Shown one piece after another: positions 42,926-55,500 of a stretch of 64,000 nucleotides of DNA (position 1 is its first letter; each line of letters opens with the position of its first letter). The notes below the pieces were generated by a model. The model did no database searches. It had not been told where the DNA came from and worked only from the letters and a program-made list of their open reading frames with translations. Origin of the DNA: Baylisascaris procyonis (taxonomy: Eukaryota; Nematoda; Chromadorea; Rhabditida; Ascarididae); contig JAZARR010000214.1 of assembly GCA_037389465.1 (NCBI GenBank), positions 2,108,001 through 2,172,000 on the forward strand, in the 5' to 3' direction. Both the position numbers and the translations under genes were made by a program.

Positions 42926-45900
42926 ATTGTGCATCTCGATTGGTTTTCAGCATTGAGCGTGTCAAAACCAATTTAATCAGGATTGGGTTTGTTCGAATTA
43001 TTGGTGCATGCGATGCGAAATAACAATAATGGGTGCATATCATCGTTGTCACATCACTCTGGATAGGAAAACGATTGTTCATAATCGATGTATATGCAAA
43101 CTGTATAAAGTGAAGGCGTTGAATATGCCAAATACGAGGATTGAGCAACCGGTTATGCATATGCAATATCGTGCCACTTCCATTCAAATATATTTCATAC
43201 TGCTTAGTTTAATGTCTTACATTGCACTATGTGAATTGTGGGGATATGCTCTTAGCCGTTCTCACAGAGATGATCAAGGACGGATGGATTGGAGTGGAAA
43301 GGACAGTTTCCTTGCAATGAGTGCGAATACGTTGATAGCTGCGTTAGCTTAATGGCTGCGATTGCGGTGCTTGTCCATCCATATTTTTTTCACGGCGATG
43401 GTTCGCCATCATGATACATCACAAATGGAATACTGTGTGTTGGAATAATCTGTTTGTTATTAATGAGAATGGATCGATTTCCAGTCAGTTATTAAAATCT
43501 CTTTCAGTTTCTTCAATGTTATATGGCGACTTTTATTTCTGAAGAGGACCAGAAATGGCAAAGGGGTTAAATCTGGTGGATTGGATGGGTGGTCTGATTT
43601 CAGAATCAGCGTGATGGGGAATACTCCGAGAGTCATGGCTGGGTGTGTTCTTATGATGGATGGTCCACTTGTCGACTGTAGTTCAGCTTTTTTCTCTGTC
43701 GGATAGAAATTGATGACATTTTCAACACCTTTAAATAGCGTTGTTGGTTAAGAAAAATTCTTTGTTGAACTGTTTATCCGCTTGCGATCGAAAAAGCAAC
43801 CGTGCTACTGAAATGTGGATGTGACATTTGCGCTTTTTTCGGCTATGAACAATCCCATATTTCCTGTTGCATGTCGTGCAGAACTTTTCGATAATAGATC
43901 AGGTCACTCACCCAATTAACCTATCTTAGCTGCTCGCGGAAATTAAAAAAAAATGCTGTGAAGACGTGAAGTTTTTCGAATATTTCTGACATCTCTCGTA
44001 ATTAAACAAAGTGATTCAAAGATAGTGCCGAAATAGACTGAGAGGTATATTTATTGCGATAGCAATGGCACATCTAAATAAATGCATAGTTGTGAAGTGG
44101 AATTCATTCGACTGAAACAAAAGCATTCTCTGATAAATAAACACACACACACACAAATATTTTTTGAATTTCAGAAATTAGGTTCTCGCATCTGCTAAGA
44201 TATTCTGAGCAAATGAATATGCAAATTTAGTCGAGAATTAATTATAGGTGTGCGAGACATTGCATATTTCCTGAGGGCGGGGTTTTTTTTTCTTTTTTGT
44301 GGTGAATCTCCATGTGGATGCACTGTGTCCATTTCACTTATTTTATCGTATAGAAGGTCATTACTAGAGAGAGAAAGGAAGCGAGAGAGAGACATTGAGA
44401 TTTTTTCATTTTATCACATCATGATGAGGCTTTTTAAGAGGTCATTAGTTACACTTCTCGGGTATGACCTAATTCTTCCTATCATAGACACCACGCCCCC
44501 TTATATGATGCAAATCAAATTTTAAAACTGAAAAATGCTCATCAAAAAGTCTCATTCAAACAAAGAAATGGAGAAGAATAACAAAAGGTGAGCACGATAT
44601 GCGTTTTTGCATTTCGCTTGTTTGATCAGTCGATTTTACAAATCATCCAAAACACTAAAATAACGCTCTTATATTTTTAGTAATCCCAGCGCCCACTTAA
44701 ATTCTCCACAAAAGATTTGTTTTTCTGTGACCCGACGGGTATTAAATGAAGATCAGGCAGGAATGCATACAAATTTATATCAATGGATCAAAGTAAAACA
44801 TGCTACGTTACCTACGTTGTACATTACACAAATTTCTTATCTCATTCATTAATTTTCGAGACGAAACTGCCCGACGGGCATGTAGACAGACAGACATCAA
44901 CACACGTAATACACCTCTGCAAAGCAAATCTGTAAAAATGCATGAAAAATAAGTGAAAAGAGAGCAATGCATGATTTGTCTAATTCCGTTCATCTTTCAG
45001 TAACGTTCACAAAAAATAAAAATGACATCAGAATCGACGATGATCCTTTAAACAATAAACGGGAACAACCTTAGAGTCTCAAAAAGTTATCAAGTTATAG
45101 AGCAAACAATCCTCAAAATTGTTCGTTTAACAACAATTCAGAAAATCGCTAATTTATCAAAAACATTCGCATTTTAACTACTGGACAGTTGATTTCGTTA
45201 TCGCATTAAAATTTCAATATTCATTCGCAGATTCCATTGTGTATATATCTTCGCATAGCAGATACGAACACAATCAACGAAATGATACATTAATGGATTT
45301 TTTTTTTGACATTCTGGGATAGAATATGTAGTGAGGTAGGGACACAATATGTGGTTGATATAGCGCTTTTCCTGTCTCTTTTCTTTCCCCAGCTAGTTGA
45401 ACTAAAATATCGCCTGCTTTTTACATAATTTTAAGCTTGAGCTTTAGATCGTATAACGAGCATTCATATCATATCAAAACATCACATGTAACCATCGTTG
45501 CAACATTGTTCTTGTGTAATAATGATTCTAATAAAAAAGCTTTCTCGTTAACGATGCAACAAATCAAAAACATATGACTTAAAGGTAAGGAATGCGAAAT
45601 AAAAGCAGCTGATTGAATGTTCGATAAGTGAGCGTGAGTTGACGAGTGTCGTATTCAATGTAAGGGATGTACCTGTGCATCCACCTATCATCAAGAGGCT
45701 TCTTAATGCGTACAGACAGACAGATAGCAATTGCCATTCGTCTATCATTTGTTTGTCTATTGGCGAGTGAGAGTTCTCTCTGAAAGGCGTTTAATGTGCG
45801 TATCGAGGAGTGCAATAGCTCATGCTGGTGCCTTTCGCTGTGTCATTCATTGCCGTCTATATTGGCCCTATTCCACTCGCAATTGCCGTATGTTACAATT

Positions 45901-47171
45901 TTTCGTGAAGATTAATTTCAATGTAATTCGATGTCATTGCAAAGTGATAAATCGAACTTCACTTCTCTTCTATTTTCCTTCTATGACCAGCCAGTCTATC
46001 GCATGATGAATAGAATTTCTTCTTGCAGTTCAGATGCATTGTCCTCTTAGTTTATTTTCTCGATAGACTGTTCCAATGAGTATCTAGTAAGAATTGAAGT
46101 TTTTACTAAATAAATAAACAACGAGAGTTTTATGATTTTAGATTGAGTTTATTAATTTAGGCGATTTAATTCGGAGCAAATAAAATCTCAGATCACACCA
46201 AAAGTGAACCGTGGGAATGATGAAGTATATAGAGGGAAAGAGTTCCATCTTTACTTAAATAGGAGACGATTAAAAACGCATTTAAGCACTGAAGAATCGA
46301 TGCAAACGTGAAGTATTCAAATTGGTATCCAAACAAATATTTCCCCAATTTCTTAGCGTTCTTTGTTACCTGCTGTCCTAAACTCATCTTCCATATACTG
46401 TACAGTAGTGTTACCTTTAATTAACCTTCTGGACATAACTCCCTGTTCTCTCACTTTCCCCTTCCCTCTTCGTTCCATCACATAAGTCCCCGTTGAAGCT
46501 TCGGGAGAAAAGACTCCTCAATAACTCCCAGAAATGTTACATATATCTGTTCAAGACTAGTAGTCCAAGTTCTCACAAAGGTTGTAGGGAAAACTCTATA
46601 TTTAATTATGCACAACCTGATGGTTTTTTTCCATTTCAGCTTAGTGGGAAAACTGCTTTATATTAGTGAATTTGCAAACGTACGGTTAGTAAGTTTAAAT
46701 TCTCTACCAAATTTTACTGAACCCGATTATCTAAATTCTTGTGCAGTATTTGATTGAGTAGAAATAAATTTAAGGGTAAAGACCATGGGCATTTAATGTG
46801 ATTGGTTAGCACAAGTTGCATTTGTCGGAAATGAAAAACGATAATAAACTAATAAAATTTCTACAGAAGATTCCTAAAAATTCTCAGGTTAATTCATTTT
46901 GCATAGTATTTAAATAAGCAATAACCGGATGAAGAGGAATTACGAATTTTTTTTGCAAATTTGTTGGTATTTAGAACATATAAGTAGAGTAGTGCACACG
47001 AGAACTCTCTTCGTTGAGTTTATGTTTGGATCGTTGAAGGGATTATGACCTTCTTAAACGATCAGACGATGATCATTTGGGGAAGGAACAAGTCATTATA
47101 GCTGTGCAGATATAAGAAGTGATCAATGAGCTCATGTCGTTCGATTCAACGACAGTTGATAACTGCTATAG
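42926..47171. other. Gene-poor region with a transposon relic
   Basis: No intact gene recognised. It contains the decayed mariner-like fragment at 43499-43690 and short AC and GA simple repeats near 44140 and 44370. The 5' exon or exons of the membrane protein gene starting at 47172 should lie here or further upstream but were not identified. Confidence 0.45.
43499..43690 (-). pseudogene. Decayed mariner/Tc1-like transposase fragment
   Basis: On the minus strand, DHPSNPPDLTPLPFLVLFRN aligns with the mariner HPPYSPDLAP-x-D-F-x-x-F region; a segment just upstream in the same frame (RTHPAMTLGVFP) sits where DNAPAHT is expected. The acidic residue after SPDLAP is lost, and stops occur further upstream, so it is a dead relic. 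No terminal repeats were traced. Confidence 0.45.
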
Positions 47172-49139
47172 GGAAATGGATCAGACGGGGATTGCGACGA
47201 TGGGGAAGTGTCGAGATTGACGGTGGATCGATTGGAAGAGAGCCACGAATGGCTAGTGGTTGAATTGTCTAGTTGTCCATCAGCAGATACTACTGCAATT
47301 CGAATCAATGTGGCTCGATGGATGAATGAAGAATGTGCAACGGCAATCAAATGCTGTCTGAAGGCAACACTGAAGCAGAATAATATCATTGTGGGCGAAC
47401 AATACTGCTCTAAAAGCGAAAATTTTATCAGCTTACTCGCTGTCAAAGAACACAATTTTCCTCCTCGAAAAGGTGAGTTCGCTTTTTCAAAAACTTCATT
47501 CCTGGCCTTTAAATTTGACCGTAGTGGTTTTTTCTTTGTCGATAGCAATATTAAAGGAAGTCTCTCGCGTGAAATCGGCGCAAAATCTATGCGGTATTAT
47601 CCTTTTAAACATATCTTTACTGCTTCATGGAGTATTTTCAATGAAATAAGCAAAAAACATCCCTAACTTTCTTGCTTGTTTCCATCCGCCCGTAAATAAA
47701 AGTTTAGCAAAAATAAGCTAAAGAAAAAACTTTCTGAGAAAATTCGGAAACTTCTTGGTAGTAACAGGATTTTTTGGTTGATCGTTATCTCATGTGAACG
47801 ATTTTTTCTTTTCAAAACTCATAAAAATGCACCAATTCACGCATAATCTATTCCTTTCTGCTTCCCCTCCTTTGTTATGAAACAATCTACATGAATGGAA
47901 TCTTTATGCAGTTTATTTGGGTTTTGGAATGATGCGAATGCTGAAGACTGTGTGTTTTAAATCAGAAATCTTTTCTTAACTTCTTGATTCTGAAATTTGA
48001 ATTCACTGCATTTTGATTATTAAAAAATCTACAAAAGTTTCCGCATTACCTACTAGAATCACCTGAATTACTTGCATCAGAGATCATGTTCTTAACATGA
48101 CCCACATCAATGATGGCTGTAAGAATCAGCTATGTGAAAAACCATCATTTTCTCCTTTTCCTTATAAAATTAAACTGATTCGACGGCATTTGTAAATTCT
48201 TTCAGAAGTTATCGATGATAGTTTATGATAAAGATTTATTTTAGTAAATATCACTTTTTACAACATATAACAATGATTACATCAAGCAAGAATATTGTTA
48301 CATAACTTCTTCGATACATCCATCAATATTTCCGCTTAGATTGGAGAGCAAACGTTTGATAGATTGACTGAATTCTTTGATTCGTTAGCTTCGCTAAATT
48401 TTAGAGATTCAAACATTCTCATTAAAATGATCAAATTTTTTTGAATGCGCTTCTTAAAGATAAAACCATCAACGTTCACCTAAATGATTTGTCCTATTTG
48501 TTTCACTAAATTATCTAAGAGATCACTTCCATAGAGTATTGAGCACATTTTTCTACAGTACATCACAAGCGTGCAATTGTATTTCCCTCATAACGACTAT
48601 TGATTTTTTAAATCTTCGAAAAGTATTTATATAAATGATATTTTCGCTTAGTAGAATGCTTCTCACCTACTCAATTCCAATCGAGACACTTACATTTCTG
48701 AGTGACTGCTCTATTGATGTGACATATTCAGCCGTTCGAATAAAATCGTCTAGCTATTCATTTATTCGGTTTCAATCAATTACGAAGGTTAAAACCGACT
48801 AGCTATTCGAATCAGGCTACCATAACGTATACCCGAAATTTCTTTTCAGGAAACACAATCAGCTCGCAACTTTTGGGAGCGGTGATTCGCTCGCGTGAGC
48901 ACCTTCTGTCGACTCTTCTTCACTCAGATCTGAAATCCATAACCGTTCGTCGATTGCCTTCAGAATCACTTTTGAATTCTAGATATAAGCAAATTCCTTT
49001 TCTAAATATTGTTTTGATATCAATTTTTGTATTGCTATGTTTAAGTGTTGCGCTATTTGTTGTTCGGCAATTGCTGCGAAGAAGGTCATCTCACGATCAC
49101 ACACACTCCCATATCGCATTGCGATCTTCTTTTTCATAG
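47172..49139 (+). CDS. Single-pass type I-like membrane protein, unknown family (5' end missing)
   Basis: Two exons, 47172-47472 and 48850-49139, are joined in matching phase (GTGAGT donor, TTTTCAG acceptor) and encode about 196 residues. The first begins with an acidic stretch (GNGSDGDCDDGE), then a cysteine-containing region with ECATAIKCCLKATLKQ and GEQYCSKSENF. The second continues for about 50 residues, then one transmembrane helix (LNIVLISIFVLLCLSVALFVV) and a basic, histidine-rich tail ending in TAG. The first exon lacks a Met and starts at an acceptor, so at least one 5' exon, probably with a signal peptide, is missing. Topology suggests a cysteine-bearing extracellular part and a short cytoplasmic tail. 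It converges on the secreted-protein gene 441 nt away. Confidence 0.6.
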
Positions 49140-49523
49140 TACTATTATGAAAGCACTAATATCTCGTATTGAAATCACTAAAAAACTCGTGTCCCTTACA
49201 ACTATAAACCAGTCTTCCCTTTATGCAAACATTAATCACCACTCATTAAAATACAATAAACCAAATGCATTAGAAATATTTAGCGAATATCATTCCTATA
49301 GCTTCTGACGTGAAAGTGATCCAGTAAGTAACTGTTGCATTGACAGTACTAAAGGTGAGCCAATAAGAAGTGTGTGACTTCTATTATTATCTACCTGCTA
49401 GATCAAGCGATATATACTCTAGGATGAATGTATAGTGTTTTGTGTACTTGTAATTGAATTCGGCAACGGCAACTATTCGTCATAAATTCGATAGTGAATT
49501 CTGCAAAATCTATCACATAAAAT

Positions 49524-49529
49524 TTTATT
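49524..49529 (-). terminator. Polyadenylation signal AATAAA (minus strand)
   Basis: Hexamer about 52 nt beyond the TGA of the minus-strand secreted-protein gene, a normal spacing for cleavage and polyadenylation. Confidence 0.5.
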
Positions 49530-49580
49530 CCTTACAAAGAATGAAGAAGTTGCTTTTTGCTTACAAGTAAATAAAATAAT

Positions 49581-52500
49581 TCACCGTGTTCGAGTAATAA
49601 AGACGGCACGTGAATTTGTCCATCGAGAACGTATAGTTTCAGTGTTCACCGCTGAGACACGACACCTCAATAAGAGATTGCGATCCGGTAGACGGAATTT
49701 CTCATCGTAACCATTAAATGACCAATCGACTCGCATATCAATTAGAATACGTTTCTTAAAAGCAAACATCCGGTCAGTGGTCACTTTACCGTGCTACCGA
49801 ATAGCCGATGTCTTTTTAGTAGTCATCTCACAAAAAATTTCCTCATGAAAAAATGTGATTCTCTTCTTATTGATGAAATTTTATTTTTTATAATAATCAT
49901 TTCTCATATATTTTAGGCATCCAGAAATTGTTGAATATTTGGTGCGCATTTTATGCATTACGCTGCAAAAGATTGCTGCAAAATGAAAGGATTAATATAT
50001 TCATTAAGTTTGAAACAGTTAATAAAACATTTATAAGATCTAAATTCTTGGACGATTAATTTCATTCATGCATTTTCGAATAATTGTAATACGGAAGTTT
50101 CAGTTCATAGCGCAGAGATATTGAAGAGAAATTCGAACCATGATGGACCGCGGTCTATGATCCTTGATGAATTGTAAAATTAATACGAATAAAATCTGGC
50201 CACGTAGGAAAGTTTGATCTAATAGATCACAATGTTTTAAATGATAATACATCTAGATATAACGCTTATTAATAACTCTGCAGATACGCTTTGAGATTGT
50301 TGACAGTGAAATCTTTGAGTGATTTTTGGTTTATTTTAATTGATTATTTGAAATGCACAAAGAATCTTCTTGAAATGTGTATATCGCATTATATTGCCGC
50401 CGCGATCTTTTATTTTCAAAAAAAAAAATTTCTTTGCTGAATACAGCAACGTTGAATGTGAATTGTTTATTCGGTGGCTAAAAATACTATCGGTAACATC
50501 AAATAAATACGAATGAAAGAAAAGTATAGCGCTTTGCCCTTATTGTAACCTCATCGGCTGTAATGGTAAATGGAGCATCGATTAGCGTCCATATGCAAAT
50601 ACAGCGCTATTTATCAGCTTATCCTTGTGCTAAGCGTTCCGCACTATAGACTATAATGATAGTCTTAAGGGAGTTTCACCTCAATAACACCACACCTGTT
50701 CACCTCGACCCTTGCGCACATTCCACACAAACCAATGCATTAGGATTTTCGAAAGAGGAGAGCAACTCATTCTAATAACCCAAAAAGGGCGTTGCTGATC
50801 AAATTTTGAAATTCTGTGGCAACAGGAAATTTCGCCAATGAACGTAAAATATTAATAATTGACGAAAAATGCAAATGTAAACTTTTTGGATTCTTTCTAA
50901 TAGAAAATATATTTTTTCAAACATTCAGCTAAATTTCAGAAATGCTGCTCTTAAGTGCGTTTAAAACGAATGGCTGCAACAACCCACCACCAACCTTGCT
51001 CGCCTTTGAGAATGCTAGTGTTCCATTATTTAAGAGGGAATGCTTCAAAGCGGAATATTCAAATTAATTTAACTTGTTTTTGAATATATTCTTGGAAATG
51101 GCCAAAGTCATATCCTACCGGAAATAAATGTCATTTATAAGCGCAATCGTGTTCCTAAATTGATATGATGCCTTAAGGGAACTTCTATAAACAAACAAAT
51201 TTCGAACAATTCGAGATTAACACATGAACAAAGGACCTCTTTGGTGTTTGTGTCTTGAATGGCGCATTGCACAAGATAGTGTCTTGCACTGTCATCGAAG
51301 TCGTCATTCCAATAGTTCGGTTCTGTCCATCGTAAACGCAAATGGAAAACGTCAAATGTATTTCCCATTGACCTTTGCAAATTAAACATTAGTATTCTTT
51401 GAAAAGGAGTTCATTATTTCCGATTTTCGTCTTTTATTTTCTCAATAAAAATCCACTCACTACTTTCATTCAATTCAATTATTTGGTGTCACTTTATAAA
51501 TTGAAAATTTGTCAATCTTTCACTTTCTTTTTCATCTGCCGATTTTGAGTTCCGTTCAAATCGGAAAAGTCATAAAATTCTTCACCACTTCCCTAAGTTA
51601 AAATCTACTGGTATACTTTGAATTCGATTTATTTATCAGTACTCCACTTGTACGTCATACAGCAGATTGAATCAAGATTGAAGAAATGCAAGAAATATGC
51701 GATTGATAATATTCACAAAATTTTTACAGTTTTTTGGAATTATGAAATTTATTTAACAATTTTTTAGGGGAGAGAATGATAAAATGACGCGAAGTGATTT
51801 GTAAAATCGAAAAATTGCAAAAAATTTCACAATTCAATTAGATGTTCTTTCATATATTCGCAGTGAAATTCTCAAATTTTTCATTGAATCAATTTCTATT
51901 ATTGGTCGATGAGAATGGAGACAAATGAAGCGATCTGAATACAATTGATGAGATATTCGTTTTGCCTCCTATAAGTTGGCTAATTATTGAAATTCACAAA
52001 ATATAATCAACAGTGCCTAATAATATAGATGCAGATATAATTTGAAGTGCACAAAACGACTCAATATATTAATGGACCCAATCAAAACTCCATTTCGGAG
52101 ACATATTCAACCAAATGGCATTCTCGCTTTTATATATCCATTATATGAGCTCATCTATCAACTTAATAACCATTATTTATTTGTTCCCAAATGGGACATA
52201 TAAAGTCGCCTCAATTATTTCTTTTGCAAAGTTCAGCCAGCTGATCTCATAAATCACACATTACTGCATCGTTGAATAGAAGAAAAAAATGAGAAATTAC
52301 TGATATGAGAAACATACCATACATTAAATATCTAATTTCTTTCTGTTCTAGTAAATATAATACTCAATAATCAAACAATATTCCAAAGAGATCGTTTGAA
52401 AAAAATTGACTGTTGTGATGATAACTTATTAAACGGTCGGATAAGGATAGACTCACATCGCCTTTGCAGTGCTTAGTAGTAATCGAACTCTGCCGATCTC

Positions 52501-55500
52501 ATCGGGTGCTGTAATCACCGTTAAATCACGGAATCTTCTCTCACCTGTGCGTACCTGAAATAACTCATTTAAAAAGGTAGATTCATTTGTGTGACATATT
52601 AGCCGAATAAATAAAAGTACAATTGATTTGTTATTCAGAAAGTGAAAGAAATAAAATCTGGTTGAATTGCATCTCAGACATTTCAATTAGAATTCCATTG
52701 AAAATACTGCATGCAGTAAATTGTGCATTATATTCACATCAGAACAACTCATAAAACTTTGTTAGCAAATTCGATAGCACTTTTGACCCCCAATAACCAT
52801 CGCACCAATGAAGCTTCTAATTTGAACGAAATTGGCCTTCTGAATTCATCCTATATCAATTGAACATCATTACTTCGTTGTATCATAAGAAATGCTGCCG
52901 GACGAACGGACAGACAACAAACAGACAGATGTATAGGTAAATAGATAGAAAGACCTATAAAATACATGCATCCTAATGTGGTGTCGATGAAACTACAAAA
53001 AATCGCATCCGAAAAATCTGTCGAATTGATGAGAACATGAGAAAAGTTTTATTAAATTAATCCACAAGAAACGATTTGGCGTTTATTAGTAACAGCACGT
53101 TTGATGTATCGTTACAAAATTGGTTTTGCTGTTCATCACTATCAGAAAATTTCACCGCCCTATTCTGCCCAAATTAGAATTTCCAACTATTAAATGGAAA
53201 GCAGACATATACATACAAATACAGGAATTCACGACAATGGGCTTTTCAAATAATTACGGAAAAGGAAAATGGGTGATTTGGGGGGTTTCAACTTCATTGA
53301 TTGCTGATTTGGTAAAGTGGAATGCACGCACGGTCATCGGTGCGTAGATAGATAGAGATCGCAGATAAGAGATGGTGAAAGAGCATATAAATGTGCGCAT
53401 GGCATGAATTACCTCATATAATTTGAAACGCAAAAGATGCGTATAGAAATGGAGAAGTTGTGAGGAAAACGATGATAGAGGTGGAAACGAAAAATGAAGG
53501 TGCGATATTATGAAAGGGAAGGGAGTAAATTTCAAAGTGAATAAAGACATTACGCTCAGAGGAATCAGAGTGAGTTGAGTTACGCGGTATGATTGAATAT
53601 CACCTTCCCAACACGTCAAGTAACAAGTTCACATTGATAGGGAGAGGGAGGATGTCGAGTTTGGGGTATAGTGTGAATATACTCATTAAATTCGACAACT
53701 GCAATTTCAGTGATTCTTAAACTGAAACTATTCGACAGATAGACCCATAGACATACACAATATATGAATAGATGCGACGTTGGCATAATGCAACTTCTTA
53801 ATGAAAAGCTGCAAAAGCGTATAAAACTAACGTAGAACGGCTCATTGGGCGTAGAGATAAGAAAACAATTTGAGAAATATATCAAAAGTTAGCAATAAGG
53901 TGATTCGAATCGATTGCTAAATGCTCAATGAAAGATTCATCTATTTATGACCCAAGCAGTGCGAAATGAAAGTCTGATCGCTATAAAAACGAACAAATCT
54001 TTTATAAGGATCCTACAAGAATGCATATATCAAACCTATTTCGCAGCTTTAGTTTTAATGGCTCCCGACTTCAAAATACAGATCAGACAGACAGACAACA
54101 GACGACAGATGACAGAAAAACACAAACGTACATGATTCTGCAGTAATAATCTTTGTGAACATAAAATTGTAAAGGTGCATAAAAATAATATGAAAATATG
54201 CAACGAAACATTTCTCTAAAAAATCGATTCTTTGTGCAATCTGCAATTGCATGTGATCCAGCCACGATTCCTTTCCGAGTCTTAAAAAATTCGCAGCAAG
54301 AGAGTAAAGCGATAATCAAACGAATCTCGCGGAGGTATGTGAACGCCAATGTTTCATACATTCTTAGCAGTCGATACATTATTGAGGTTTGCAAGCGTAC
54401 ATTTGCAGGCGTGCATTATGGTGATACCTTACCAGTTCCTAAGCATATGTCTGTCCGTCTGTCTGGTAGGGGTTTGCAGTTGGAAAGCATAGAGATGGTA
54501 TGATTTCACAATTTGTTGGGTACAATATATCACGCAGAAGAAAACCTTAATATCAACATTTTAGTTGGTCCATTACTTCTGATGCAGAGGTGCAAACACT
54601 TGCAAATGCTCAGTTTTTCTTTTTATTGCGTCATTCAGCCGATTCAGTTGCACTTCATATCGGTCTGTCTTTGAAAGAAGTTATGTTAGTGATCTAATCA
54701 ATCAAAAATGAATCCACTGTTCCCCATGTCTTTTATTATTCGTTAGCATTTTGCGAAAGTTGTTGTCGGTCATGTGTTTCACACCATTGCTTTTTCCTAC
54801 TTGTTCCGATTCAGTAGAAGCAGAATTTTTCAAAGGATTTTCTATTTTACTATATGTGATTTTTCATCCTATTATTGAAATTATTAATGAAATTCTATTA
54901 TTATTGAAATTGAAAATTCAAAAAGCAGAGATGTTCCACTTTTTTAAGGATGCTGCTCAGTGGCTACTGTTGTTATCAATTCTAATCGGTGCTGGCATTA
55001 CATGTCGCGCGTTTGCGCAATGACAAGAAAACGTCAGAGCAAAAGCCACAAAAATTCGTTTCTTTTGTCGGCATCCGATTATGCAGAATTGTGTGCGTAA
55101 ATTTCGTATCCTTCTTAATGACGACTAAACGGAAGATTCGTAAAAACAACGAACAGATGGAAAAAGAGTTGAGTATTCATGGCGATGGCTATACACACAC
55201 GCAAATAACACTAAGTTTTAGCGCCATAGTTTCTGTGATATATGAATTGAAGCTATCACACAGACATATCTATCTGCATAAAGATGCGCTAGATTTTGAC
55301 GTAACCAAATGTGGCTTTTACAAAGATTTACGAAGGCCATATAAGTGAACGTATGCGAACTTTTCAGTGGAGGAACTTGTTTCGTTTATTTGACCTTGGC
55401 ATTGCTACTGATATACCTACATAGTGTTACAAATACGCATATAGGAAAAGTTGAAGCGTTAAACACTTTTCTTAACCACTCTCCTCGGTAGATACTTCGT

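Noticed and set aside
43008..43352. 114-codon plus-strand frame with a hydrophobic patch
   Set aside because: Overlaps a 100-codon opposing frame, no signal peptide at its start and no splice logic.
47132..47548. 138-codon minus-strand frame
   Set aside because: Antisense shadow of the plus-strand membrane-protein exon, which has consistent splice phases.
54198..54503. 101-codon plus-strand frame
   Set aside because: Lies in the first intron of the secreted-protein gene, overlapped by an opposing frame of equal length, no recognisable feature.
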